From assembly GCA_036563875.1 (NCBI GenBank), contig DATCLO010000142.1, forward strand, positions 1 to 16,000: DNA of 16,000 bases. The letters run 5' to 3'. Both the position numbers and the translations under genes were made by a program. The notes beneath the pieces are model-generated. The model saw only the letters and a list, made by a program, of their open reading frames with translations, was not told the origin of the DNA and searched no databases. Shown here piece by piece: positions 1 to 7,842 of this stretch (position 1 is the stretch's first letter; every line of letters begins with the position of its first letter). This stretch comes from ZC4RG29 sp036563875 (lineage in GTDB: Bacteria > Bacteroidota > Bacteroidia > Cytophagales > Cyclobacteriaceae).

Positions 1-4
1 GGAT

Positions 5-39
5 TGCGTCCCGACGCAGCAGACCTTTGTCTCAGGTCT
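5..39. repeat. Two small inverted repeats upstream of first gene
   Basis: Two perfect inverted repeats lie next to each other. TGCGTC (5-10) faces GACGCA (13-18) across 2 nt. AGACCT (21-26) faces AGGTCT (34-39) across 7 nt. They end 17 nt before the ATG at 56. The second could form a 6-bp RNA hairpin. The nearest T-rich run (46-50) is not adjacent, so it is a poor match to an intrinsic terminator. They could belong to the 5' leader of the first gene or to the tail of a gene outside the window. Confidence 0.35.
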
Positions 40-55
40 AAGGAATTTTTCAACC

Positions 56-505
56 ATGGCAAAGCTGACAACATCAACCCAGTATTTGCTTGCGCCTGGT
101 TTGCAGGAACTGCATAGGCAAACACTGGAATGGGAATCCACATTGGAATTGTGGAGAGAGGAACTTGGATTCTTCTCGCGGCTGATACCGAAGTACCGGC
201 CCGAACTGAGGACACGCACACAAATACAGGAGTTGAACCACGTTCGTTTCCTCCTCGACTACTACGAAAACGAACTTATTCCTCTCCTGGAAGCCAGACT
301 CGCTGCTCAAAAAGCACAACTACGCACACTAATGGAACCCCGCGAATTGCAGGACGAATCGAGCTGCCGGCACACCCAGGCAACGCTCGCTGAACAATTC
401 AATTCGTTCGACAAAGAATTTACCTGCTTCAGAGACGAGTTGTTTGCCCTTATGGAGAAAGCGGTAGGGAAGAGCAAGATGAAGACGCAGGTGCAGATGC
501 AGTAG
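56..505 (+). CDS. Hypothetical protein, predicted helical/coiled-coil
   Basis: This 149-residue protein is not recognised as a named family. It has no signal peptide and no membrane segment, so it is probably cytoplasmic. The sequence is rich in Glu, Leu, Arg and Gln with heptad-like spacing. Residues about 15-45 and 55-95 look like long amphipathic helices, with a third helix around 105-135. The C-terminus is Lys/Gln-rich. The end of the gene carries a short hexamer-like run of GCAGxx codon pairs. The ATG at 56 is the first in frame and is preceded by an A/T-rich leader with no strong Shine-Dalgarno sequence. It is separated from the next gene by 81 nt, so it may be its own transcription unit. 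A structural or regulatory helical-bundle role is possible, but nothing in the sequence establishes it. Confidence 0.7.
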   Translation: MAKLTTSTQYLLAPGLQELHRQTLEWESTLELWREELGFFSRLIPKYRPELRTRTQIQELNHVRFLLDYYENELIPLLEARLAAQKAQLRTLMEPRELQDESSCRHTQATLAEQFNSFDKEFTCFRDELFALMEKAVGKSKMKTQVQMQ

Positions 506-586
506 GTGCCGCGTCTGATCTGTGAGTAAAAAACGCCCGCAGGTACCGCATTTTCACTATCTTAGCAACCCTTACTCCAAGAGAAA

Positions 587-1585
587 ATGGGTTACTCCAG
601 GATAGTCGGCCTCGGGCACCATGTACCGGAGACGGTAATCACGAACGAATACCTCGCGTCCATTATGGACACGAGCAATGAATGGATCGTGGAGCGCACA
701 GGCATCCATGAACGTCGCTTCATCGATCCCTCGAAAGATACGGTCGCAAACATGGCGGCCAAAGCCACGCGTATGGCCCTGCAACGCGCAGGCCTTACAG
801 AAACGGATATCGACCTCATCGTATTTGCGACCATCACTCCGGATTACTTCTTTCCAGGCTCCGGTGTGCTCCTTCAGCGGGAACTTGGCCTCGAAGGTAT
901 CCCCGCCATTGACGTTCGCAATGCGTGCTCAGGATTCATCTACGCACTCTCGGTAGCGGATCAATTCATTAAGAACGGCACTTACAAAACTGCCCTTGTC
1001 GTCGGTGCCGAAATCCAGTCGACAGCGCTCGATCTCACAACGCGCGGACGCAGCACGGCTGTGATCTTCGGCGACGGTGCCGGCGTTGCGATACTCCAAC
1101 CTGCCGATAAGCCCGGTGTTTTGTCGACACACCTTCACTCCGATGGAAAATACGCTGAAGAATTATATGTACGTGATCCAGGCAGCAGCAGGCCGCGAAG
1201 CGAACGTCAGCCTGACCAAATCCTCGACACCTCGACCTACAAAGTTTTCATGAACGGCAATCAGGTGTTCAAGCATGCCATTGTGCGGTTCACGGAGGTC
1301 ATACAAGAAGCGCTTGACGCCAACGGCATGAGCAAAGAGGATATCAGCCTCCTGATTCCTCACCAGGCGAACCTGAGAATCAGCCAATACATTCAGCAAA
1401 AGATGGGGCTTTCCGATCAACAGGTATACAACAACATTATGCGGTATGGTAACACAACCGCGGCTTCAATCCCGATAGCAATGAGCGAGGCATGGGCAGA
1501 GGGGAAAATCAAGGAAAATGACGTAATTTGTCTGGCTGCGTTCGGGAGTGGATTTACATGGGCATCCGCCCTGATTCGCTGGTAA
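587..1585 (+). CDS. 3-oxoacyl-ACP synthase III (KASIII/FabH family)
   Basis: This 332-residue cytoplasmic thiolase-fold enzyme is of normal length for KASIII. The family condenses an acyl-CoA starter with malonyl-ACP by a decarboxylative Claisen reaction. The expected catalytic triad is present: Cys114 in NACSG, His259 in IPHQAN and Asn289 in YGNTTAAS. The CoA-contacting Trp33 and Arg37 of the NEWIVERTGI segment and the GDGAG glycine motif (about 162-166) are also present. All active-site residues are intact, so it should be an active condensing enzyme. The start at ATG 587 aligns with the usual KASIII N-terminus. It heads a tight run of five genes and is not next to other fatty-acid genes. 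It may therefore be a paralogue with a special acyl starter rather than the main FabH. The identity of the acyl group cannot be read from the sequence. Confidence 0.93.
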   Translation: MGYSRIVGLGHHVPETVITNEYLASIMDTSNEWIVERTGIHERRFIDPSKDTVANMAAKATRMALQRAGLTETDIDLIVFATITPDYFFPGSGVLLQRELGLEGIPAIDVRNACSGFIYALSVADQFIKNGTYKTALVVGAEIQSTALDLTTRGRSTAVIFGDGAGVAILQPADKPGVLSTHLHSDGKYAEELYVRDPGSSRPRSERQPDQILDTSTYKVFMNGNQVFKHAIVRFTEVIQEALDANGMSKEDISLLIPHQANLRISQYIQQKMGLSDQQVYNNIMRYGNTTAASIPIAMSEAWAEGKIKENDVICLAAFGSGFTWASALIRW

Positions 1586-1593
1586 ACAACACT

Positions 1594-1818
1594 ATGAAGA
1601 CGCCTACCTATAACCCCAGCCCGTTGGAGGTACGCCTTGCCGACGCGCTGTCTAAGCTAAAGTCTGAACTTCAAAAACATCTACCCGATAACAAGATCGT
1701 CGACGTTCACTGCGAGACCAGCACGGAGAACCCGCTGCTGCGCCTTCACCTGGTCGACAACGACGGCGATCCACATGAGGTCGTTCTGCGCATCATTCAG
1801 ATACCCGACAAGTTCTAA
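1594..1818 (+). CDS. Small conserved-looking hypothetical protein, 74 aa
   Basis: This short soluble protein begins MKTPTYNPSPLEVRL. I chose the ATG at 1594 over an in-frame GTG at 1528, because the longer version would overlap the KASIII gene by 58 nt and add an unrelated 22-residue tail. The ATG lies 8 nt after the KASIII stop. The N-terminal half looks helical (LADALSKLKSELQKHL). The C-terminal half looks like two or three beta strands ending in DPHEVVLRIIQIPDKF, which suggests a small alpha/beta fold. There is no signal peptide, cysteine pair or membrane segment. The close fit between KASIII and the permease gene (12 nt downstream) suggests co-transcription. The function is unknown, and I recognise no named domain. 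Confidence 0.72.
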   Translation: MKTPTYNPSPLEVRLADALSKLKSELQKHLPDNKIVDVHCETSTENPLLRLHLVDNDGDPHEVVLRIIQIPDKF

Positions 1819-1830
1819 CGCACCAACCCT

Positions 1831-3144
1831 ATGTCGCTGCTGATCATTCTGGCGAGCATTGTTGTGCTCGTTCTGCTCATCACCCGTTTCAAGTTCAACA
1901 CCTTTCTCGCTTTTCTTCTTGTTTCCATACTGGCCGGCCTTCTGCTCGGCATGCCAATAGCAAAACTGACTGGATCAATTCAAAAAGGGATAGGCGACCT
2001 TCTCGGGTCCCTGGTGATCGTCATTGTGGCCGGCGCTATGCTGGGAAAGCTCGTAGCAGAAAGCGGTGCCGCACAGCAGATCACGACCGGACTGATGAAA
2101 CTCTTCGGCACAAGCAAGATTCAATGGGCCCTCATGATAACGGGATTCATCATAGGCATACCGCTTTTCTACAACGTCGGCTTCGTGCTCGTTATCCCAC
2201 TGATTTTCTCCGCAGCATATCGATTCAATCTGCCCGTCGTGTATATCGGTGTGCCTATGCTGGCATCCCTGTCCGTTACACACGGCTTCCTCCCTCCTCA
2301 CCCGTCGCCAACCGCGTTGGTGGGACAATTCGAGGCGGACATGGGATTAACCCTTGTATACGGAATTATCATCGCTATTCCGACCGTCATCCTTGCCGGT
2401 CCGATATTCGCCCGTACGCTGAAGAAAATTGACGCCAAGCCTTTACAAACTTTCATGCCGGCAGATATTCCGGAAGATCGTCTTCCCGCACTGGGCAATA
2501 GCATTCTGTCTTCGCTACTTCCGGTCATACTCCTGGCGACAACGACACTGGCAGCACCCTTCATCCCGGAGTCGGGGGCATTCGCCAATGGCGTCCGATT
2601 CTTCAGTGAGCCAGATATCGTCATGCTTATTTCGCTCCTGTATGCTACCTATTCTCTCGGCATTCGCTCGGGGATGAGTATGCAACGCGTCACATCCATT
2701 TACGGCGACGCGGTGAAAGATGTGTCGCTGATTCTACTGATCATTGCCGGGGCGGGCGCACTGAAGCAAATCATGATCGACAGCGGTGTGAGCAATGAGA
2801 TAGCCGGATTGCTGCAGAATCTCGATATGGACCCGCTTGTACTTGGATGGTTAATCGCCGCAACCATCCGTGTGTGCATGGGGTCCGCGACAGTATCAGG
2901 TCTCACAGCTGCCGGCATTGTAGCGCCTGCCATTGCCGGTCAATCGGTTGATCCCAACCTGATGGTGCTCTCCATTGGAGCGGGTAGCCTCATGTTTTCG
3001 CATGTCAACGACAGTGGTTTCTGGATGTTCAAGGAGTATTTCAACTTGAGCATTATGGATACCGTTAAGTCGTGGTCACTCATGGAAACCATCGTGGCCA
3101 TCGCGGGTTTAGCATTCGTTCTGATTCTTGATATGTTCGTGTGA
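1831..3144 (+). CDS. GntP-family permease (gluconate/D-serine type H+ symporter)
   Basis: This 437-residue inner-membrane transporter is very hydrophobic along its length, with roughly twelve membrane segments. The family imports gluconate and related sugar acids, and one E. coli member, DsdX, imports D-serine, all driven by protons. Family signatures are visible: GIPLFYNVGFVLVIPL at about 109-124, THGFLPPHPSPTAL at about 150-163, and HVNDSGF at about 391-397 near the C-terminus. The length matches GntP/GntT proteins, so the gene appears complete. The ATG at 1831 follows the upstream stop by 12 nt, and its own stop is only 5 nt before the RidA ATG. The RidA and M19-peptidase neighbours favour an amino-acid-related or hydroxy-acid substrate over gluconate, since no gluconate kinase is present. 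Substrate assignment is inference. Confidence 0.92.
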   Translation: MSLLIILASIVVLVLLITRFKFNTFLAFLLVSILAGLLLGMPIAKLTGSIQKGIGDLLGSLVIVIVAGAMLGKLVAESGAAQQITTGLMKLFGTSKIQWALMITGFIIGIPLFYNVGFVLVIPLIFSAAYRFNLPVVYIGVPMLASLSVTHGFLPPHPSPTALVGQFEADMGLTLVYGIIIAIPTVILAGPIFARTLKKIDAKPLQTFMPADIPEDRLPALGNSILSSLLPVILLATTTLAAPFIPESGAFANGVRFFSEPDIVMLISLLYATYSLGIRSGMSMQRVTSIYGDAVKDVSLILLIIAGAGALKQIMIDSGVSNEIAGLLQNLDMDPLVLGWLIAATIRVCMGSATVSGLTAAGIVAPAIAGQSVDPNLMVLSIGAGSLMFSHVNDSGFWMFKEYFNLSIMDTVKSWSLMETIVAIAGLAFVLILDMFV

Positions 3145-3149
3145 TATCC

Positions 3150-3614
3150 ATGGATGCCGATAAAAATTTCCAACAGCTCAACCTAACCCTTCCTCCTGCA
3201 CCAAAGCCTGCCGGTATCTACAAGCCGCTCCTGATCGTAGGATCCCTTGCATATGTCTCAGGTCATGGTCCTGTCCAAACCGATGGAACACTCATGCGCG
3301 GTAAAGCCGGCGCTGAACTTACTGCGGATGAGGCGAAACTTGCGGCACGACAAGTAGGACTAACAATCCTTGCCACGCTGAAAGCAAACCTCGGCAGTCT
3401 CAACCGCGTAGCACGCGTCGTCAAAGTGCTGGGCATGGTGAACGCCACGCCGGAATTCGAGCGTCATCCGTACGTCATCAATGGATGCAGCGAATTGTTT
3501 GCGAGCGTGTGGGGTACCGACAATGGTGTCGGCGTGAGAAGCGCCGTCGGTATGGGATCGCTTCCCGATAATATTCCTGTTGAAATTGAAGCTGTATTCG
3601 AACTAAAACCGTGA
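3150..3614 (+). CDS. RidA/YjgF-family protein (enamine/imine deaminase type)
   Basis: This 154-residue cytoplasmic protein belongs to the longer YjgF/YER057c/UK114 subgroup. Classical RidA hydrolyses reactive 2-aminoacrylate and other enamine/imine products of PLP-dependent dehydratases, forming a trimer with active sites at subunit interfaces. The catalytic arginine equivalent is Arg130 in GVRSAVGM. The glutamate equivalent to RidA Glu120 is Glu145 in VEIEAVF, at the same 15-residue spacing, so deaminase activity is plausible. An in-frame GTG at 3141 overlaps the permease stop, but the ATG at 3150 gives the better N-terminus and avoids that overlap. The stop overlaps the GTG start of the M19 gene in a GTGA arrangement, which suggests coupled translation. 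The exact substrate cannot be inferred. Confidence 0.9.
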   Translation: MDADKNFQQLNLTLPPAPKPAGIYKPLLIVGSLAYVSGHGPVQTDGTLMRGKAGAELTADEAKLAARQVGLTILATLKANLGSLNRVARVVKVLGMVNATPEFERHPYVINGCSELFASVWGTDNGVGVRSAVGMGSLPDNIPVEIEAVFELKP

Positions 3615-4702
3615 CCGTAGCATCTGAAACAACTTTGTTTACGGTAGACGCGCATCTCGACCTCGCGATGAACGCGATGGAATGGAACCGCGACCTGCGA
3701 ATGCCGATCAATGAAATCCGCGAACGTGAACGCGGCATGACCGACAAACCCGATCGCGGCAATAACACCGTGACATTCGACGAACTGAGAAGAGGAAACA
3801 TTGGGCTCGTCGTTGCTACACAAATCGCGCGCTACGTCGAACGCGGAAGCGACCTCCCCGGATGGAACTCACCCGAACAAGCCTGGGCGCATACGCAAGG
3901 CCAACTCGCGTGGTACCGTGCCATGGAAAATGACGGTCACCTCCGGCAGGTGTATGATCTCAATACCCTCGATGCACATCTGGCAGCCTGGAATTCAGGC
4001 GACCACACCGCGATCGGTTACATCCTCAGTCTCGAAGGCGCCGACTCAATCGTCAACCTGAAGTACCTGGAGAAGGCCTATGCCTATGGACTACGTGCCG
4101 TTGGACCTGCGCATTACGGTCCCGGCCGCTACGCTCAAGGCACAAACGCCACAGGAGGCCTTGGTTCACAAGGACGGGATCTCCTGCGCGAAATGGAGCG
4201 CCTTAACATTATTCTTGATGTAACTCACTTATGCGACGACAGCTTCTGGGAAGCTATGGATCATTTCCGCGGTCACGTCTGGGCCAGCCACAGCAACTGC
4301 CGGGCTATCGTCGATCACAATCGGCAGTTTTCAGATGAACAAATCCGGGAATTGATCGCCCGCGATGCCGTCATCGGGGGAGTACTTGATGCCTGGATGA
4401 TGGTGCCCGCGTGGGTACGCGGCGTATCCACGCCCCAAAGTACGAACTGTACGCTCGACGTACTCGTCAACCACATCGACCATATCTGCCAGGTTGCAGG
4501 CAACACCCTGCACGTTGGCATAGGGTCCGACCTTGATGGTGGCTATGGTAAAGAGCAAAGCCCCGCAGACATGGACACCATCGCCGATCTGCAAAAGCTA
4601 CCTGCGCTGCTAAGAGCACGAGGCTATCAGCAGTCAGACATCGAAAACATCACGCACGGCAACTGGCTGCGCTTCCTGAGGCGCGTATGGACGTCACCGT
4701 GA
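3611..4702 (+). CDS. M19-family membrane dipeptidase-like metallohydrolase
   Basis: This 363-residue TIM-barrel zinc hydrolase belongs to the renal-dipeptidase family, whose members cleave dipeptides and often tolerate a D-residue at the C-terminal position. Metal-ligand motifs appear in order: His15 and Asp17 in DAHLD, Glu142 in LEGAD (bridging ligand), His206 in DVTH, His227 in SHSNCR, and Asp307 in GIGSDLDGG. All six expected positions are occupied, so it should be active. Despite the family name there is no signal peptide or anchor, so it is predicted to be cytoplasmic. The start is GTG at 3611, sharing 4 nt with the end of the RidA gene. It is the last gene of the run and ends 12 nt from the convergent M16 protease gene. 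The context fits a D-amino-acid or dipeptide salvage role. Confidence 0.93.
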   Translation: MTVASETTLFTVDAHLDLAMNAMEWNRDLRMPINEIRERERGMTDKPDRGNNTVTFDELRRGNIGLVVATQIARYVERGSDLPGWNSPEQAWAHTQGQLAWYRAMENDGHLRQVYDLNTLDAHLAAWNSGDHTAIGYILSLEGADSIVNLKYLEKAYAYGLRAVGPAHYGPGRYAQGTNATGGLGSQGRDLLREMERLNIILDVTHLCDDSFWEAMDHFRGHVWASHSNCRAIVDHNRQFSDEQIRELIARDAVIGGVLDAWMMVPAWVRGVSTPQSTNCTLDVLVNHIDHICQVAGNTLHVGIGSDLDGGYGKEQSPADMDTIADLQKLPALLRARGYQQSDIENITHGNWLRFLRRVWTSP

Positions 4703-4720
4703 GCGTCGGTGAACTCACCG
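4694..4720. other. Inverted repeats between convergent gene ends
   Basis: TCACCG occurs at 4694-4699 and 4715-4720, and its complement CGGTGA lies between them at 4707-4712. Either outer copy could pair with the middle copy, forming alternative 6-bp hairpins. They cover the stop codons of the M19 and M16 genes. No T-run follows on either strand, so this is a weak candidate for a bidirectional transcription stop and may be chance. Confidence 0.25.
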
Positions 4721-7693
4721 TCCCGTACCCTCGATATTGATGCGCTGCACCTTCTCGTATCCGAACAGTTCGTCGAGGCTGACTTCCTTGACTTCGCCGT
4801 ATTTTCTCAGGTCGCTGAAGTCGAGTTTGTCGCGACTACCCAGCACCATAATGTTGTAGTCTTTCCCCTTCACGTACTTCTCCTGGAACTGCTTCACATC
4901 GGTCAAACTCAGTGAAGGAACCTTCTCGTAAACATCCTTTCTGAGATCGTACTCCAGGCCACGCTTTTTCGCGTTGAGATAGTTAAAGAGGACGGACGTT
5001 CGCACAATCCGCTCACTTTCGATTTGATTCAGGATCGACTTACGTGCGGCCTCCAGCGTACTCTCAGACTCAGGCATTTCATTCATGATCTTAATAAGTG
5101 CTGCCATTGCCTCCGCCTGCTTGTCGGCCTGCGTGCCTACATAGGCAAAGAGCCGGTCGTGATCGCCTGCCTTTGCCGGATGGGTGTAGCTGGCAGATAC
5201 CGCGTAAGCAAGACCTTGCGCTTCGCGAATCTCCTGGAACACGATAGACGACATGTTTCCGCCGAAGTATTCGTTGTACATCCGCGACAGAGGCGCAAGT
5301 GAAGGATCAAATACAGGCCCTTTGGCGTGCATGATGATCTCAGCCTGCACCATGTCGTAGTCAGTCCAGAATACAGCCGGTTTCGCAACGTCTGCCATAG
5401 GGAACTCCACAGGTTCGGGAGCAGGCTGTAACTGCTCGGGAAGTTTGTGCCGCTCGTTGAGGACTGCCAGCAATTCGCTTTCGCTCGCAGGTCCGTAATA
5501 CAACACCTTGTGTTCCGTAGTGGTCAGACCCTTGATGATCGGCAGCAAATCATCCGGTGTCAGTGCGCGGAGTTCAGCGTTGCTCAGTACATTCGTGAAT
5601 GGCGACCTGGGACCGTACATGCCGTAGTTCAGCATCGCATCGTACAAAATGGTGTATTTGTTCTTCTTGTTGTCCTCGCGGGACTTAAGCATGCCGTCAA
5701 CCATGTTCGCCAGCGCTTCCGCATCGCCATGGGGATTGTTGAGCAGTTGCTCAAACAGTGACATAGCCGGCGCCATATTGTCGGCGAGGCCGGTCAGCAT
5801 CACGTACGTCTGATCAGGTGAGACAAAGACATTGAAACTGCATCCGAGTCGATATAATTCCTTTCGGAAATCCTCAGCGGAAAGGCTGTCAGTGCCAAGG
5901 TATTCGAGATATTGTACAGCAACCTGGCGTCGCGGATCGTTGTTCGTACCCGTTTCGGTTAGGTAGTACAGGTTGAACAATTCGTTTTCTTCATTCTTCT
6001 TGTAGAGCACTTCAATCCCCTTGTTCATCTGCAGCCTGCTGAGGTCCTTCTCATAATCGACAAAGACCGGCTTGATGGGTTCAGGTTCGCTCGCAAGAAG
6101 TTGCTCATGGAATTGTGAGCGCGCTTCGCGGTTAAGGGTTACCTTAGTGATTTCAGGTTTCTCCACCTGACGCGCATTCGGGTCCTTGCCCGTCCGCTTA
6201 TAAACGACCACATAATTGTCTTTGTAGTGTTCGTTGGCAAAACGTATGAGCTCCTCGCGCGTTATCTTCCGCATGTCGTCGACTTCCTTAACCATCTCAA
6301 TCCAGGGCACGTCGTTGGTGAAGGCCAACACGAGCTGGTTTGCGCGGGAGTAGTTGTTTTGCCGCTGCTGTATAGCGTATTTTCTGAAGTGGTTGATGAC
6401 TGCCTCGAGGAGCCAATCCTCAAACTCTCCTTGCTTTATGAGTTCAATTTGCTCAAGGATAAGGTCTCTGACTTCCTCGAGGCTTTGGCCCTCACGGGGA
6501 GTACCCTGAAAGATGTGAACGCTGTAGTCTTCCATAGCATCCACAAAGCTCGTCGCATCAAGCACGCGCTGCTTTTGCTTCAAATTGATATCGATCAGGC
6601 CCGCTTCGCTGTTGGCAAGCAACATGTCGATAAGTTTCAACTTTCGATGATCTTCGCTCATAAATCCATCGAAACGGAATCCCAGATATATCCATTCCTC
6701 GAAAGGACCAATCACTTCTTTCGCTACAGACTTTTCCAATGGGGCCTCTTCCGGCCAATCCGGACGGGACAGACTTGTATTGGGCTCCCAGCTTCCGAAA
6801 TACTTGTCAATCAGAGCTATGGTCCGATCGTAATCGAGATCCCCACTAAGACAGATGGCAACATTGTTCGGAACATAATACTTCGTGAAGTAGTCGCGTA
6901 TCGCGGTAATCGAAGGATTTTTCAAGTGATCAATTGTGCCGATTACCGTCTGTAGGCCGTACGGGTGGGCTCTGAACATTCCCGAGTAAAGTGCCTCGTA
7001 AGATTTCCAATAATCGTTGTCGAGGCTTCGGTTCTTTTCTTCGTACACCGCCTCGAGCTCCGTATGAAACAGGCGGTTGACGATCATGCGGAAACGGTTC
7101 GATTCAATGCGCAGCCAATTCTCCAGTTGGTTGGCCGGAATGTCGTTGATGTATACGGTGCGGTCTTCCGTTGTGTATGCATTCGTTCCCTGCGCGCCGA
7201 GTGCACTCACCATGCGATCGTACTCGTTGGGTATAGCATAGCGAGAAGCTTCATTCGATACCTGGTCAATCAACCGGTAGTAGGATTTTCGTTCAGCGGG
7301 ATTAGTAAGCGTTCGATAATGCTGGAACATGGATTCTATGCTGTCGAGTAAGACGCGTTCCTTTTCCCAATCGAGCGTACCAAAATCAGATGTTCCCTTG
7401 AACATCATGTGTTCGAGATAGTGCGCCAGACCCGTGTTGTCGGCAGGGTCGTTCTTTCCACCAGCACGAACCGCGATGCAGGTTTGTATGCGCGGGGCAA
7501 TCTTGTAATCGCTTAGGTAAACTTTGAGGCCATTCTTTAGCGTGTAGATACGAACACCCATTGGGTCGTTCGTTACATATTCGTACGTGTAACCGTTGCT
7601 CTCAGCGGTCTTCGTTTCGTACGCCGGTTCGGGTTTGCTGCATCCGAGCAGCAAGACCGCAATGAGGAAGGAAAAAATGGCTCTGGAACGCAT
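4715..7693 (-). CDS. M16-family (insulinase/pitrilysin-like) zinc protease, lipoprotein
   Basis: This 992-residue protein is a two-lobed M16 metalloprotease, a family that degrades peptides inside a clam-shell chamber. It starts MRSRAIFSFLIAVLLLGC, a lipoprotein signal with the lipidated Cys at 18, so it is probably membrane-anchored in the periplasm. An upstream in-frame TTG at 7717 would add eight residues and spoil the signal, so ATG 7693 is preferred. The inverted zinc motif HYLEH gives His91, Glu94 and His95. The third ligand is probably Glu219 in ELEAVYEEKN. The second half (from about 545) has a matching but degenerate segment, QYLEY at 594-598, with both histidines replaced, as expected for the inactive lobe. 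About 124 residues separate His95 from Glu219, longer than the roughly 77 in pitrilysin or insulysin, with a charged helical insertion at about 105-155. It is divergent from the S41 protease gene. Confidence 0.93.
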   Translation of the reverse strand: MRSRAIFSFLIAVLLLGCSKPEPAYETKTAESNGYTYEYVTNDPMGVRIYTLKNGLKVYLSDYKIAPRIQTCIAVRAGGKNDPADNTGLAHYLEHMMFKGTSDFGTLDWEKERVLLDSIESMFQHYRTLTNPAERKSYYRLIDQVSNEASRYAIPNEYDRMVSALGAQGTNAYTTEDRTVYINDIPANQLENWLRIESNRFRMIVNRLFHTELEAVYEEKNRSLDNDYWKSYEALYSGMFRAHPYGLQTVIGTIDHLKNPSITAIRDYFTKYYVPNNVAICLSGDLDYDRTIALIDKYFGSWEPNTSLSRPDWPEEAPLEKSVAKEVIGPFEEWIYLGFRFDGFMSEDHRKLKLIDMLLANSEAGLIDINLKQKQRVLDATSFVDAMEDYSVHIFQGTPREGQSLEEVRDLILEQIELIKQGEFEDWLLEAVINHFRKYAIQQRQNNYSRANQLVLAFTNDVPWIEMVKEVDDMRKITREELIRFANEHYKDNYVVVYKRTGKDPNARQVEKPEITKVTLNREARSQFHEQLLASEPEPIKPVFVDYEKDLSRLQMNKGIEVLYKKNEENELFNLYYLTETGTNNDPRRQVAVQYLEYLGTDSLSAEDFRKELYRLGCSFNVFVSPDQTYVMLTGLADNMAPAMSLFEQLLNNPHGDAEALANMVDGMLKSREDNKKNKYTILYDAMLNYGMYGPRSPFTNVLSNAELRALTPDDLLPIIKGLTTTEHKVLYYGPASESELLAVLNERHKLPEQLQPAPEPVEFPMADVAKPAVFWTDYDMVQAEIIMHAKGPVFDPSLAPLSRMYNEYFGGNMSSIVFQEIREAQGLAYAVSASYTHPAKAGDHDRLFAYVGTQADKQAEAMAALIKIMNEMPESESTLEAARKSILNQIESERIVRTSVLFNYLNAKKRGLEYDLRKDVYEKVPSLSLTDVKQFQEKYVKGKDYNIMVLGSRDKLDFSDLRKYGEVKEVSLDELFGYEKVQRINIEGTGR

Positions 7694-7842
7694 AGAAAAG
7701 GGTTGTTTATCACCCAATTAAACCAAAAAATCACCAAAAAAATATACAGACGTCGCGTTATCCCCCACCCCGCGGCATTTGGTACGGGAAAGCTGGCAAA
7801 ATTCGGCTAACTTGTGGAGATTTACTGAAGGGCTGAATCGAT
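7694..7842. promoter_or_regulatory. Divergent promoter region between M16 and S41 protease genes
   Basis: This 149-nt gap lies between two genes transcribed away from each other, so it should carry promoters for both. The M16 side (about 7717-7748) is very A/T-rich, with long A runs on the plus strand. On the minus strand this gives a TATATTTTTTT tract that could act as a -7 region. On the S41 side a TTTG (7778-7781) and a TAACTTGT (7808-7815) occur, but their 26-nt spacing is longer than the usual 19-20. No convincing operator is seen. The S41 leader has a short GAAGG about 12 nt before the start. Confidence 0.4.

Noticed and set aside
480..505. Hexamer-like GCAGxx run at the end of the first gene
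   Set aside because: Only about three imperfect units, consistent with chance Gln/Val codon use rather than a tandem repeat.
6227..6955. Long plus-strand open frame (242 codons) inside the M16 gene
   Set aside because: It is antisense to a well-supported protease with intact motifs, and its translation shows no recognisable domain. It is most likely a shadow of codon bias.
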